From positions 1-58,017 of the forward strand of contig NZ_JACJTB010000044.1 of the NCBI RefSeq assembly GCF_014698475.1: 58,017 bases of DNA, written 5' to 3'. The stretch is from Nostoc spongiaeforme FACHB-130 (GTDB lineage Bacteria > Cyanobacteriota > Cyanobacteriia > Cyanobacteriales > Nostocaceae). A program made the translations under genes and the position numbers. Below the pieces are notes generated by a model that was not told where the DNA came from, made no database searches, and saw only the letters and a list, made by a program, of their open reading frames with translations. Shown here piece by piece: positions 17,965-26,221 of this stretch; positions within the stretch are counted from its first letter, which is position 1; each line of letters opens with the position of its first letter.

Positions 17965-18269
17965 CTACTGGACTGTATTGCTTTAGAGACTTCCAAGTAA
18001 AAAAATATCCAAAATTTTCTTGTGTGTGACTTGTGTGTACAAAGTAGGTGCTGAGTAGAGAAAGATTACTCAGCACTCTAGCTCTTTTGACTTTTGCCTT
18101 CCTCAAACCAGGCTGGAGGTGTATTTTGCAATGCTCATTAAAATTTGTGAATATTTATTAATTTTTGTGATATTTTTGTAACAGGTCGCTAAAGCTTGAT
18201 CGTTCAAACGCTCTTGCCTGCGTCCTTTTGCTAGTTGTAAATACGATTAAGGTTAAGTGTGTAAATATG
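17965..18269. other. Upstream region of the OCP gene
   Basis: This is AT-rich spacer. The leader just before the OCP start contains GTTAAGTGTGTAAAT. I see no unambiguous promoter boxes and no gene. Confidence 0.4.
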
Positions 18270-19226
18270 GCAATTACAATCGACTCGGCTCGTGGTATTT
18301 TCCCAGAAACCTTATCTGCTGATGCAGTACCAGCGACCATTGCTAGATTTAAGCAACTCAGTGCGGAAGATCAGCTGGCTTGGACTTGGTTTGCTTATTT
18401 AGAAATGGGTAAAACAATTACTGTTGCTGCTCCAGGCGCTGCTCGGATGCAGTTTGCCGAAGCAACACTCGATCAAATTCGGAAAATGACTTTTCCTGAA
18501 CAAAGTCAGGTTATGTGCGATCTAGCTAACAATGCTGATACACCTATTTGTCGTACCTATGCTACTTGGTCGGCAAACATCAAACTAGGTTTCTGGTATC
18601 AACTTGGGGTATGGATGGATCAAGGTATTGTTGCGCCAATTCCTGCTGGTTATCAGCTTTCTGCCAATGCTTCAGCAGTACTGCAAGCAGTTAGAGAACT
18701 AGATCAGGGGCAACAAATTACTGTTTTACGCAACTCTGTAGTTGATATGGGATTTGACCCCAACAAGTTGGGTGACTATACCAGAGTCTCTGAACCTGTT
18801 GTTGCGCCAAAGGATGTGTCGCAACGTACTAAAGTCACCATTGAAGGTATTACAAATGAAACAGTGCTGAGTTATATGGACAACCTTAATGCCAATGATT
18901 TTGGGGCATTAATTGATTTGTTCGCACCTGATGCAGCCCTGCAACCTCCTTTCCAAAGACCCATTGTGGGTAGAGATGCGATTCTGCGATTTTTCAACGA
19001 AGAATGTCAAAACCTCAAATTGCTTCCAGAGAGAGGTGTTTCTGAACCAGCAGAAGAAGGTTACACCCAAATTAAAGTTACAGGTAAAGTCCAAACTCCT
19101 TGGTTTGGTGCTGGTGTCGGGATGAATATGGCTTGGCGATTTTTAATTAATCCTAAAGGTAAAATTTTCTTCGTAGCAATTGATTTGCTGGCATCTCCTA
19201 AAGAACTATTGAATTTAGTTCGCTAG
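18270..19226 (+). CDS. ocp: Orange carotenoid protein (OCP1-like)
   Basis: A 318-residue soluble photoreceptor that binds a ketocarotenoid and, after blue-green light activation, quenches phycobilisome excitation. Both domains are complete: the helical N-terminal domain (about 1-165) and the NTF2-like C-terminal domain (about 190-318). Carotenoid and photocycle residues are present: Y44 (WFAYLEM), the arginine of TVLRNSVVDM (equivalent to R155), its salt-bridge partner in EECQNLKL (E244), the tyrosine of YMDNLNANDF (Y201) and the tryptophan of MAWRF (W288). Sequence and linker are closest to OCP1. The adjacent frp gene supports that, since FRP acts on OCP1. ATG 18270 gives the standard MAITIDSARG start. 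Confidence 0.97.
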   Translation, partial: AITIDSARGIFPETLSADAVPATIARFKQLSAEDQLAWTWFAYLEMGKTITVAAPGAARMQFAEATLDQIRKMTFPEQSQVMCDLANNADTPICRTYATWSANIKLGFWYQLGVWMDQGIVAPIPAGYQLSANASAVLQAVRELDQGQQITVLRNSVVDMGFDPNKLGDYTRVSEPVVAPKDVSQRTKVTIEGITNETVLSYMDNLNANDFGALIDLFAPDAALQPPFQRPIVGRDAILRFFNEECQNLKLLPERGVSEPAEEGYTQIKVTGKVQTPWFGAGVGMNMAWRFLINPKGKIFFVAIDLLASPKELLNLVR

Positions 19227-19256
19227 AAGAATTACCTAGCCCCAACGAATAGAATT

Positions 19257-19358
19257 CGCGGCTATAAAAACGAAGTCCGCCTACGCGGACTAAGCTCAAA
19301 TCAAGGGTTTTGAACCCGCGCAGGCGGGTTTTGTTCGTGTAGCCGCGACTTCAGTCGC
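19257..19358. repeat. Cruciform-type repeat between ocp and frp
   Basis: Outer arms CGCGGCTA (19257-19264) and TAGCCGCG (19340-19347) enclose two further hairpins: GTCCGC-CTAC-GCGGAC (19275-19290) and AACCCGC-GCAG-GCGGGTT (19313-19330). A GCGACTTCAGTCGC hairpin follows at 19345-19358. As RNA it would form a compact multi-branched structure. Related GTCCGC/GCGGAC hairpins occur at 21452 and 21617. Confidence 0.75.
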
Positions 19359-19482
19359 TTGGTGCAAGATACGAATATACCTTGAATGATGGTGTGGGCG
19401 CTCTCTAGTCAAGGGCGCTCATATTTTTGGCAGCAAATGACCCATTGATAAAATAATTAACGCATAAACTTTAAGGTTCGGA

Positions 19483-19809
19483 ATGCAAGTGAGTGAGATT
19501 GAATGGTCTAAGACCGAGGAAGAAATAGCTAAACAAGCTTTTGAAAAAGCATATAAACGCGAAATTGAGGCTGTGATCCAAGAAGTTCAGCAAAGATTTA
19601 GCATGATGACACAGGCTGATGAAATGTGGCAGTTACATGATTTCTTAAGTGCCAGAAGGCATGAAATAGATGGTAAATACGACTACAGATATTCAGTTCT
19701 CATCTTTGTCTTTGCTAGGTTGATCAAGGAGGGCTGGTTACATCTTGATGAACTACAGGGACTGGAAAAAGATAAGTTGACCAAAGTAGCCGTGATGACT
19801 CGGATGTAA
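19483..19809 (+). CDS. frp: Fluorescence recovery protein
   Basis: A 108-residue, mostly helical protein that binds the activated OCP C-terminal domain, speeds its return to the dark form and detaches it from phycobilisomes. The conserved block MWQLHDFLSARRHEIDGKYDYR carries the W, H, D and R residues linked to dimerisation and activity in the Synechocystis protein. The start ATG 19483 has an AAGG site upstream. It follows ocp on the same strand after a 256-bp spacer, so it could be co-transcribed or have its own promoter. Confidence 0.95.
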   Translation: MQVSEIEWSKTEEEIAKQAFEKAYKREIEAVIQEVQQRFSMMTQADEMWQLHDFLSARRHEIDGKYDYRYSVLIFVFARLIKEGWLHLDELQGLEKDKLTKVAVMTRM

Positions 19810-19975
19810 AAAGTGAATCAGCTTCACACTTGATAGCAGCAGACGGACAGAGATGTTTTCTGCTGCATTTCTTTTGTAACAACACTTTGTTGACATCCTC
19901 ACCACAGCTTTTAAGATGGTGCAAGATAGGAGTTACGGTGAGCAGATTGCAACATACACTTATAAATTACTCATT

Positions 19976-21247
19976 ATGAATCATCACGAACTCTATTTTC
20001 AGGGGCTAGAAAAGGCCAAGCAAAAAGATTATGCTGGGGCGATCGCAGATTTTAGTCAAGTTATCCAAGTTGCGCCATTCGATACTGAAGCTTATCTGCA
20101 CAGAGGTTTGGCATATTATGATTCAGGACAAATTTTGTTGGCAGTTTCCGATTATACCGAAGCTTTAAAAATAGACTCGAAATTTGTAGAAGCTTACTAC
20201 AGTCGTGCGTTAGCGCGATTAGCCTTGAAAAATTTCCCTGGCGCGTTGGATGATGTGGAACAGGCGATTCATCTGCGGGGAAATTATGCAGCTGCTTATA
20301 GTTTGCGGGGAATAGTCCAACGCAAGCAAGGGTTAATTACTAATGCGATCGCTAGTTTTAAACAAGCGGCAGAATTATACTTACAGCAAAACGATAAAGA
20401 AAATTGTCGGCTGTGTCTGGAAAAAATTAAACAGCTACAACCGCCAGTGAAACCAGCAGTAAAACCCCAAAATCCTGTAACTGCAACGATTATTTCTACG
20501 AAAGATTATTTTACGCAACTCTTAGACAAAGCCGAAAAAGGAGATACCAAAGCAGCGATCGCAGATTTAAATTGGGTATTGCAAGCTGATCCTCAAGATG
20601 CTCAAGCTTATTGCTGTCGGGGTGTGGTGTGGTGCAAAATGGGCAATTATCGTGAGGCGATCGCAGATTTTAACCAAGCACTGTTACTCAAGTTTCAAGA
20701 TGCGATTGTTTATCGTAACCGGGGTAAAGCCCGTGCTTTGTTGGGAGATCATCAAGGTGCGATCGCAGATTTTAACCAAGCACTGCAAATGCAGCCAGAA
20801 GATGCTTTGATATATGTTGCTAGAGGCAATGTCTATCGAGCAATGGGTAATTATCTAGGGGCAATTCAAGATTACACCCAAGCCTTGCAAATTAATTCTG
20901 ATGATGCCCAAGCTTACTACAATCGCGGTATTGCTTATACATTGCTCGAAGAAATGCAAAGTGCTGTTGCAGACTATCAACGCGCCGCGAGTATTTTTTG
21001 TGAACAAGAAGATTGGGATAATTATCAACAAGTTTTAGATAGTCTGCAAAAAATTCAAACAGCTTATCCAGAATCTAACAAGCAAAAATATAACTTACTC
21101 CGCCAAAAACTTTTGCGCTTAGTTGGCGGTTATTGGGAAATTGCTCAACGATTAATTGAGCAAAAACAAGATGATTATCCTGGTAGATCAGATGAGTGGT
21201 ATTTGCAAGGAGTGATTGAAGATTTAGAAGGCGATCGCGGTAGATAA
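19976..21247 (+). CDS. Tetratricopeptide-repeat protein
   Basis: A 423-residue protein built from about nine TPR units in two blocks. The units at residues 4-140 are separated from those at about 180-330 by a charged, proline-rich linker (PPVKPAVKPQNP). Units are of the type GDHQGAIADFNQALQMQPEDA. No enzymatic domain or signal peptide is seen, so the likely role is a protein-protein scaffold. ATG 19976 is preferred; an in-frame extension to 19916 lacks TPR character. HIP1 sites (GCGATCGC) fall repeatedly on the 'AIADF' codons, so repeat and HIP1 positions coincide. Confidence 0.85.
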   Translation: MNHHELYFQGLEKAKQKDYAGAIADFSQVIQVAPFDTEAYLHRGLAYYDSGQILLAVSDYTEALKIDSKFVEAYYSRALARLALKNFPGALDDVEQAIHLRGNYAAAYSLRGIVQRKQGLITNAIASFKQAAELYLQQNDKENCRLCLEKIKQLQPPVKPAVKPQNPVTATIISTKDYFTQLLDKAEKGDTKAAIADLNWVLQADPQDAQAYCCRGVVWCKMGNYREAIADFNQALLLKFQDAIVYRNRGKARALLGDHQGAIADFNQALQMQPEDALIYVARGNVYRAMGNYLGAIQDYTQALQINSDDAQAYYNRGIAYTLLEEMQSAVADYQRAASIFCEQEDWDNYQQVLDSLQKIQTAYPESNKQKYNLLRQKLLRLVGGYWEIAQRLIEQKQDDYPGRSDEWYLQGVIEDLEGDRGR

Positions 21248-21451
21248 TTGCCGAAATTGATAGTCAAAATTCATATAATTGATGGATTAATATTCAATAT
21301 TATTACATTCTCAAGAGACAGAATATCAGGAGTTATGTCTAAACACTTGTTGAGGAATACTTGATTTTCAAGAGCATGTAGATCAGAATAAAAATAACTC
21401 TCATAAAGAGTAAGCGATCTTGGTGACAACCTAACCTTATCCAATGTCCTT

Positions 21452-21476
21452 AGTCCGCATTCGCGGACTTTTTTTT
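21452..21476 (+). terminator. Terminator-like hairpin 1
   Basis: AGTCCGC-ATTC-GCGGACT (21452-21469) is a perfect 7-bp stem with a 4-nt loop, followed by a run of T to 21476. It lies about 200 bp after the TPR stop codon and could end a short transcript of unknown origin. Confidence 0.65.
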
Positions 21477-21616
21477 GCTTTCTACTTCCCATGTCCTTGT
21501 TAATTATGTCCAAAAAATAATTTCACAATCTTGATTTATGGACTCAAATTAGAAATAATAAAAATGCCAGATGGAGTATTTCTTGTCCATACAAGTAAAA
21601 ATTAGCCCTTATAATT

Positions 21617-21640
21617 AGTCTGCTTTAGCGGACTTTTTTT
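21617..21640 (+). terminator. Terminator-like hairpin 2
   Basis: AGTCTGC-TTTA-GCGGACT (21617-21634) followed by seven T. It is nearly the same as hairpin 1 (one T-G pair instead of C-G) and lies 165 bp downstream. Two such terminators in one spacer could bracket a small RNA. Confidence 0.6.
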
Positions 21641-21849
21641 ATTCAAATTTATAGCAGAAAAATTTATCGAATAAAGTAGCGGTGATAAATCAATTTTGCA
21701 GAAATGTTGTATGCAAAGTCTTTATAACAAGTTTATTAATAAACAGTATTAACCAAAAATTAGTGTGAACTTCAAGATTTCATACTTTCATATATGTAGT
21801 TTTTATGCGAGACTAGCATATAACATGATATTTGCTGTTTAAGTTAACT

Positions 21850-24231
21850 ATGACTATTCATCATGTTCAATTTCGTTCCAGTATTTCTCTCTCAATGCTG
21901 GATTCCAGTCTTATTCACAAAAAAACGAGTATTGCAGTCATTTTGATTGGCTGTCTAGTTCTTATGGGCTGCATGAAAGATATTGAAGTGCTGAAAAGCG
22001 TTATATCAAGATGGGTGGCCATGAAAGCTAACACTGCTATTTGTTTGATAAATGCACATTTTTATCAATTTGGCTCATTCACATCAATAACAATACATAC
22101 AGCAATTGGATTTATATTACTAATATTTGGCGTTTTGTTTGCCTGTCCAAACCGTGGGTTAATGATTGTAGTTACGAGTCAAAGCCTAGGCGGAATCATG
22201 GCGAGGAATTTATTACCAGCAGCCATTATATTTCCGCAGGCGATCTGCTGGCTAGTTCTGTTTGGGTATCGAATGGAGATTTATACTGCGGAATTTGGAC
22301 TGTGTATTTTAAGTATTTTGAATATTATTGTCTTTGCAGTGTTGATTTGGAAAAATGCCAGATCGCTCAATATTATTGATCATCAGCGCAGGCGATCGCA
22401 AATCGACCTCAAAAAAACCAATGAAGAATTAGAAACAAGAGTTACCCGCCATACTAACGAGTTATTAAAAGCTTTAGAACAATTACAACAAGAAATTGCC
22501 GAACGTCAAATTATTGAACAAGCTTTGTTTGCTGAAAAAGAACTGGCTTTAGTCACATTACAATCAATTGGTGATGGAGTCATTACCACGGATGCTACAG
22601 GGTTAATTAAATATCTTAATCCTGTTGCCGAAGCCTTGACTGGTTGGAGTTTAAATGCAGCATTGGGTAAACAAATAACCGAAGTCTTTCAAATTATTAA
22701 TGAAATTACCCGCGAACCTGCACAAAATCCAGTTGAACAAGTCTTACATGCTGGTGAAATTATTGGTTTAACCAATCAAAGTGTGCTGCTTACCAGCGAC
22801 GGTAGAGAATTATCTATTGAAGATTCCGCCGCACCAATTCGTACCAAAGATGGTCAAATTGTTGGTGTGGTAGTCGTATTCCACGACGTTACCCAAAGCC
22901 GCAACATGGCACGTTTATTAGCTTGGCAAGCCAGTCACGATAGCTTAACAGGACTCGTGAACCGACGCGAGTTTGAATACCGCCTTACCCAAGCTGTGAC
23001 TAACGCCCAAACCGGCACAGAAAAACATATACTGTGTTATCTAGATTTAGACCAATTCAAAATTGTCAATGATACATGCGGTCACGCGGCCGGCGATAAA
23101 CTACTATGCGAAGTTGCCCATTTGTTTCAAACATATATTTGTTCCGATGATACCCTAGCGCGTTTAGGTGGAGATGAGTTTGGCATTATTTTAAACAACT
23201 GTTCTCTCGAAGCCGCCGTATTAATTGCTAATACCATCAGAGAAAACACCCAAAAGTTTCGCTTTGTTTGGCAACAAGATAAAATTTTTAATCTCAGCAT
23301 CAGCATTGGCTTAGTTGCCCTCAATGCCGATACTCTAAATATGAATAGTGCCTTGAGTGCAGCTGATGCAGCTTGTTATGTTGCCAAAAACCAAGGACGT
23401 AATCGTGTCCATATTTACCAAGCTGATGATTTGGAGTTAGCCAAACAATATGGTGAAATACAATGGGTAAGCAGAATCACACAAGCACTAGAAGAAAATC
23501 GCTTCCGGCTTTATTATCAATCCATTGTTCCCGTGAGTAACAGCGACTCACAAACAACGCATTACGAAATTCTCTTACGATTAATTGATGAAACAGGTAA
23601 GTTAGTCTCACCAATGGCGTTTATTCCGGCTGCTGAACGCTATAATCTGATGCAAACCATAGACCGTTGGGTGATTCACACATTTTTTACCCATTTAGCC
23701 CAATGCGTAGATTTTCAACAAAATCATTGTTCTGTATTCAAACATTCGCGTGGCTGTTTATATACTATTAACTTGTCTGGCGCGAGTATTAACGATGATA
23801 GATTTATTGATTTTGTATGCGACCAGTTTACATTACACCAAATTCCCCCAGAAGCAATTTGCTTTGAAATTACCGAAACAGTAGCTATCAAAAACTTAGG
23901 TAAAGCGGCTGGGTTTATTCGCGCACTCAAGGAATTTGGTTGCTGCTTTGCCTTAGATGATTTTGGCAGTGGAATGTCATCTTTTGCTTATCTCAAAAAT
24001 TTACCAGTTGATTATTTAAAAATAGATGGCAGTTTTGTGAAGCATATTGTAGATGAACCAATTGATTTAGCAATGGTTGATGCGATTAATAAAATTGGTC
24101 AAGTAATGGGCATTCAAACTATTGCTGAGTTTGTGGAAAACAACGACATTTTAAAAGTAATTCAAAACCTTGGGGTAAATTATGCCCAAGGTTACGGTGT
24201 GGCGCGGCCAGTTCCGTTTTTGTTGAACTAG
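21850..24231 (+). CDS. Membrane PAS-GGDEF-EAL cyclic-di-GMP protein
   Basis: A 793-residue signalling protein. Four or five N-terminal hydrophobic segments (about residues 20-165) form a membrane sensor. A coiled coil (about 175-230), a PAS domain (about 230-345), GGDEF (about 355-520) and EAL (about 540-790) follow. The synthase signature RLGGDEF is intact, but there is no RxxD inhibition site upstream. The hydrolase signature reads YEILLRL (EIL for EAL), and the later metal and catalytic residues appear present (NLSGAS, FEITETVA, LDDFGSGMSSF, LKIDGSFV, AEFVE). Both activities are therefore possible. ATG 21850 is preferred to TTG 21832. No other c-di-GMP gene lies alongside. Confidence 0.9.
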   Translation: MTIHHVQFRSSISLSMLDSSLIHKKTSIAVILIGCLVLMGCMKDIEVLKSVISRWVAMKANTAICLINAHFYQFGSFTSITIHTAIGFILLIFGVLFACPNRGLMIVVTSQSLGGIMARNLLPAAIIFPQAICWLVLFGYRMEIYTAEFGLCILSILNIIVFAVLIWKNARSLNIIDHQRRRSQIDLKKTNEELETRVTRHTNELLKALEQLQQEIAERQIIEQALFAEKELALVTLQSIGDGVITTDATGLIKYLNPVAEALTGWSLNAALGKQITEVFQIINEITREPAQNPVEQVLHAGEIIGLTNQSVLLTSDGRELSIEDSAAPIRTKDGQIVGVVVVFHDVTQSRNMARLLAWQASHDSLTGLVNRREFEYRLTQAVTNAQTGTEKHILCYLDLDQFKIVNDTCGHAAGDKLLCEVAHLFQTYICSDDTLARLGGDEFGIILNNCSLEAAVLIANTIRENTQKFRFVWQQDKIFNLSISIGLVALNADTLNMNSALSAADAACYVAKNQGRNRVHIYQADDLELAKQYGEIQWVSRITQALEENRFRLYYQSIVPVSNSDSQTTHYEILLRLIDETGKLVSPMAFIPAAERYNLMQTIDRWVIHTFFTHLAQCVDFQQNHCSVFKHSRGCLYTINLSGASINDDRFIDFVCDQFTLHQIPPEAICFEITETVAIKNLGKAAGFIRALKEFGCCFALDDFGSGMSSFAYLKNLPVDYLKIDGSFVKHIVDEPIDLAMVDAINKIGQVMGIQTIAEFVENNDILKVIQNLGVNYAQGYGVARPVPFLLN

Positions 24232-24234
24232 AGG

Positions 24235-24346
24235 CTAGTACAACAAGGCAAAAGTAAAAGGTCAAAAGGAAAAAGAAAGAATATTGATACCACAAGCTTT
24301 TTAGCAATTTCTTATGGTCTATTTATTTGCGCCGACCTGTGGCTAG
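24235..24346 (+). mobile_element. MITE-like dispersed repeat, copy 1
   Basis: A 112-bp element begins CTAGTACAACAAGGCAAAAG and ends in CTAG. Its middle (CACAAGCTTTTTAGCAATTT, then CTTATGGT) matches, on the opposite strand, the element at 34558-34668. It has no coding capacity. It lies between the convergent GGDEF/EAL and murF genes. Confidence 0.65.
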
Positions 24347-24369
24347 GGGCGGGAGTTTAGTATTTTTAC

Positions 24370-25731
24370 TCAGCACTTTGCTGCAAATTCTGTCCGCAGT
24401 TGATTAACAACCCGGTCTAAGCCGACAGAATGGGCTGCTTTAAATAAAATCCGATCGCCTGGTTGAATGAAAGTTTTGAGCCGTGCGACTAAATCGCTGT
24501 GAGTAGCAAAGCACTCGGCTGGAATACCCTCGGCACTTTTGGCGATCGCTTCGGCATCTTGTCCATCTACCAACACTAGTAACCCATCTAAATGCAAGTT
24601 ACGGACTGTTTCACCGACTTTTTGGTGTAATTGTGGCGATCGCTCTCCTAATTCTTTCATCGCGCCCAATACGGCAATTTTGCGCTTTCCGGGAGTGTCT
24701 GCCAATAATTGCAACGCTGCTAACATAGCTTCTGGTGCAGCATTATAAGTCTCATCTAAGATTACAACATCATTGGGTAGCGCATAACGTTGCGATCGCC
24801 CGGTCGGCATATCCACGTCCACACCGTCAGTTAAAGTTGACCAATCAATCCCCAACACCTTAGCCACAGCTAAAGCGGCTAAAAAATTTGTCGCATTATG
24901 ACGACCCACCAAAGGCAGAGGTAATTTCATCCCGGCAACTTCTATAGTTTCAGTATCAAGTAAGTTTCCGTGGATATCACCACCAGATAAACCGTAAGTT
25001 AAAACTTCACCTGACCAGACTTTTTTGGCCGTGGCAATTAATAAAGGACTGTCATAATTTAAAATTGCCACACTATCTTTTGGCATTTCGGCGAGTAATT
25101 CACATTTGGCCTGGGCGATCGCTACTTCTGATCCCAGCAACTCAATATGGGCTGTGCCGACGTTAGTAATTACCCCAATCGTTGGTCTAGCAATGTGAGT
25201 GAGTTCGGCAATTTGCCCCCTACCCCGCATTGCCATTTCAATCACAGCATAATTATGTTCGCCATTTAATTCTAAGAGAGTTTTTGGTACACCAATTTCA
25301 TTATTAAAATTGCCGAAGGTTTTATGCACTTTACCTTGGGTAGATAAAACTGCTGTGATTAATTCTTTGGTTGTAGTTTTACCCACAGAACCCGTTACCC
25401 CAATCACCGGGATCTCAAAGCGATCGCGCCACCATCGACCAATTTGTTGATAAGCTGCTAGGGTGTTTTTGACTTTTAAAACTGGAAAATCAGAATTTTC
25501 GTAGTCAAAATCGACAATTGCGGCTAATGCGCCCTTGGCGATCGCTGTTGGGATAAAATCATGGCCATCAAACTTCTCACCCCGTAAAGCCAGAAATACT
25601 TCTTTAGGCTGAATAATGCGAGTATCTGTTTGGATACCAATACTTACTTGAGTTAACGCCGCCTCTGATAAATTAGCAGATTGAGCCGAAATCACTTGCA
25701 ACAGTTGGGATAAGGTAGAAGACCAAGACAT
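24370..25731 (-). CDS. murF: UDP-MurNAc-tripeptide--D-alanyl-D-alanine ligase
   Basis: A 453-residue cytosolic Mur ligase that adds D-Ala-D-Ala to the peptidoglycan precursor with ATP. The N-terminal domain recognises the UDP sugar (SIGIQTDTRIIQPKEVFLALRGEKFDGHDFI). The central ATPase has GVTGSVGKTTTKEL (about residues 110-123). The family motifs GNFNNEIGVPKTLLEL, VIEMAMRGRGQI, NVGTAHIE and HNATNFLAALAVA, then the C-terminal DETYNAAPEAM, follow. ATG 25731 is a good start and the length is standard. It is divergent from spsA. Confidence 0.96.
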   Translation of the reverse strand: MSWSSTLSQLLQVISAQSANLSEAALTQVSIGIQTDTRIIQPKEVFLALRGEKFDGHDFIPTAIAKGALAAIVDFDYENSDFPVLKVKNTLAAYQQIGRWWRDRFEIPVIGVTGSVGKTTTKELITAVLSTQGKVHKTFGNFNNEIGVPKTLLELNGEHNYAVIEMAMRGRGQIAELTHIARPTIGVITNVGTAHIELLGSEVAIAQAKCELLAEMPKDSVAILNYDSPLLIATAKKVWSGEVLTYGLSGGDIHGNLLDTETIEVAGMKLPLPLVGRHNATNFLAALAVAKVLGIDWSTLTDGVDVDMPTGRSQRYALPNDVVILDETYNAAPEAMLAALQLLADTPGKRKIAVLGAMKELGERSPQLHQKVGETVRNLHLDGLLVLVDGQDAEAIAKSAEGIPAECFATHSDLVARLKTFIQPGDRILFKAAHSVGLDRVVNQLRTEFAAKC

Positions 25732-26221
25732 AGAGCTTTTGGGATGATTTTTATAAAAAATGATTATCTATTTTCTGCACTAAATCGTCCATAAAGGAGA
25801 CGAATATAAAATTATCTCATCGTATAATCTTGGTGAACAAAATACCAAGTACCAAGTTTTTTTTTACCAACAATTTTTAGCAATGATTCAAGGAGTGATT
25901 CATCTTCCTAGATAAAAACCAGTTTGTCGATTTAAAAATGACAAAGCATACATCATAGCCGAATTTTGTAATCATTCATACTAAATTTCCGATGATTTTG
26001 ACCATTAATTGGCCTTTCTGACAAGGCAAAAAAACACAAAATACCTTTCTTTTAGCAGTTACTTGTTTAATGATTTAGTTCATAGTCAGGGAAAATAAGT
26101 ATTACACATTTGAGTAAGGCTACCGAATGATAGATGTTTTGTCTTTAACTCTCCCAACAAATTAAAAATTCATCAGGCGAACTATAGCATTACCTATCTA
26201 CAATCAACCACAGAGGAAGAC
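25732..26221. other. Divergent promoter region between murF and spsA
   Basis: This 490-bp AT-rich gap must hold both promoters. It contains an imperfect inverted repeat around 25883-25904 (ATGATTCA-N5-TGATTCAT). I see no clear NtcA site (GTA-N8-TAC) and no gene. Confidence 0.4.

Larger units (their letters stand above)
21248..21849. other. Long AT-rich spacer with two terminator-like hairpins
   Basis: About 600 bp lies between the TPR gene and the GGDEF/EAL gene. I see two related hairpins with T runs (listed separately) and otherwise no convincing gene. An 80-codon minus-strand frame across 21271-21513 runs through a terminator and has no recognisable features. Confidence 0.5.

Noticed and set aside
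21271-21513. 80-codon minus-strand frame in the long spacer
   Set aside because: It runs through a terminator hairpin and has no family features or ribosome site.
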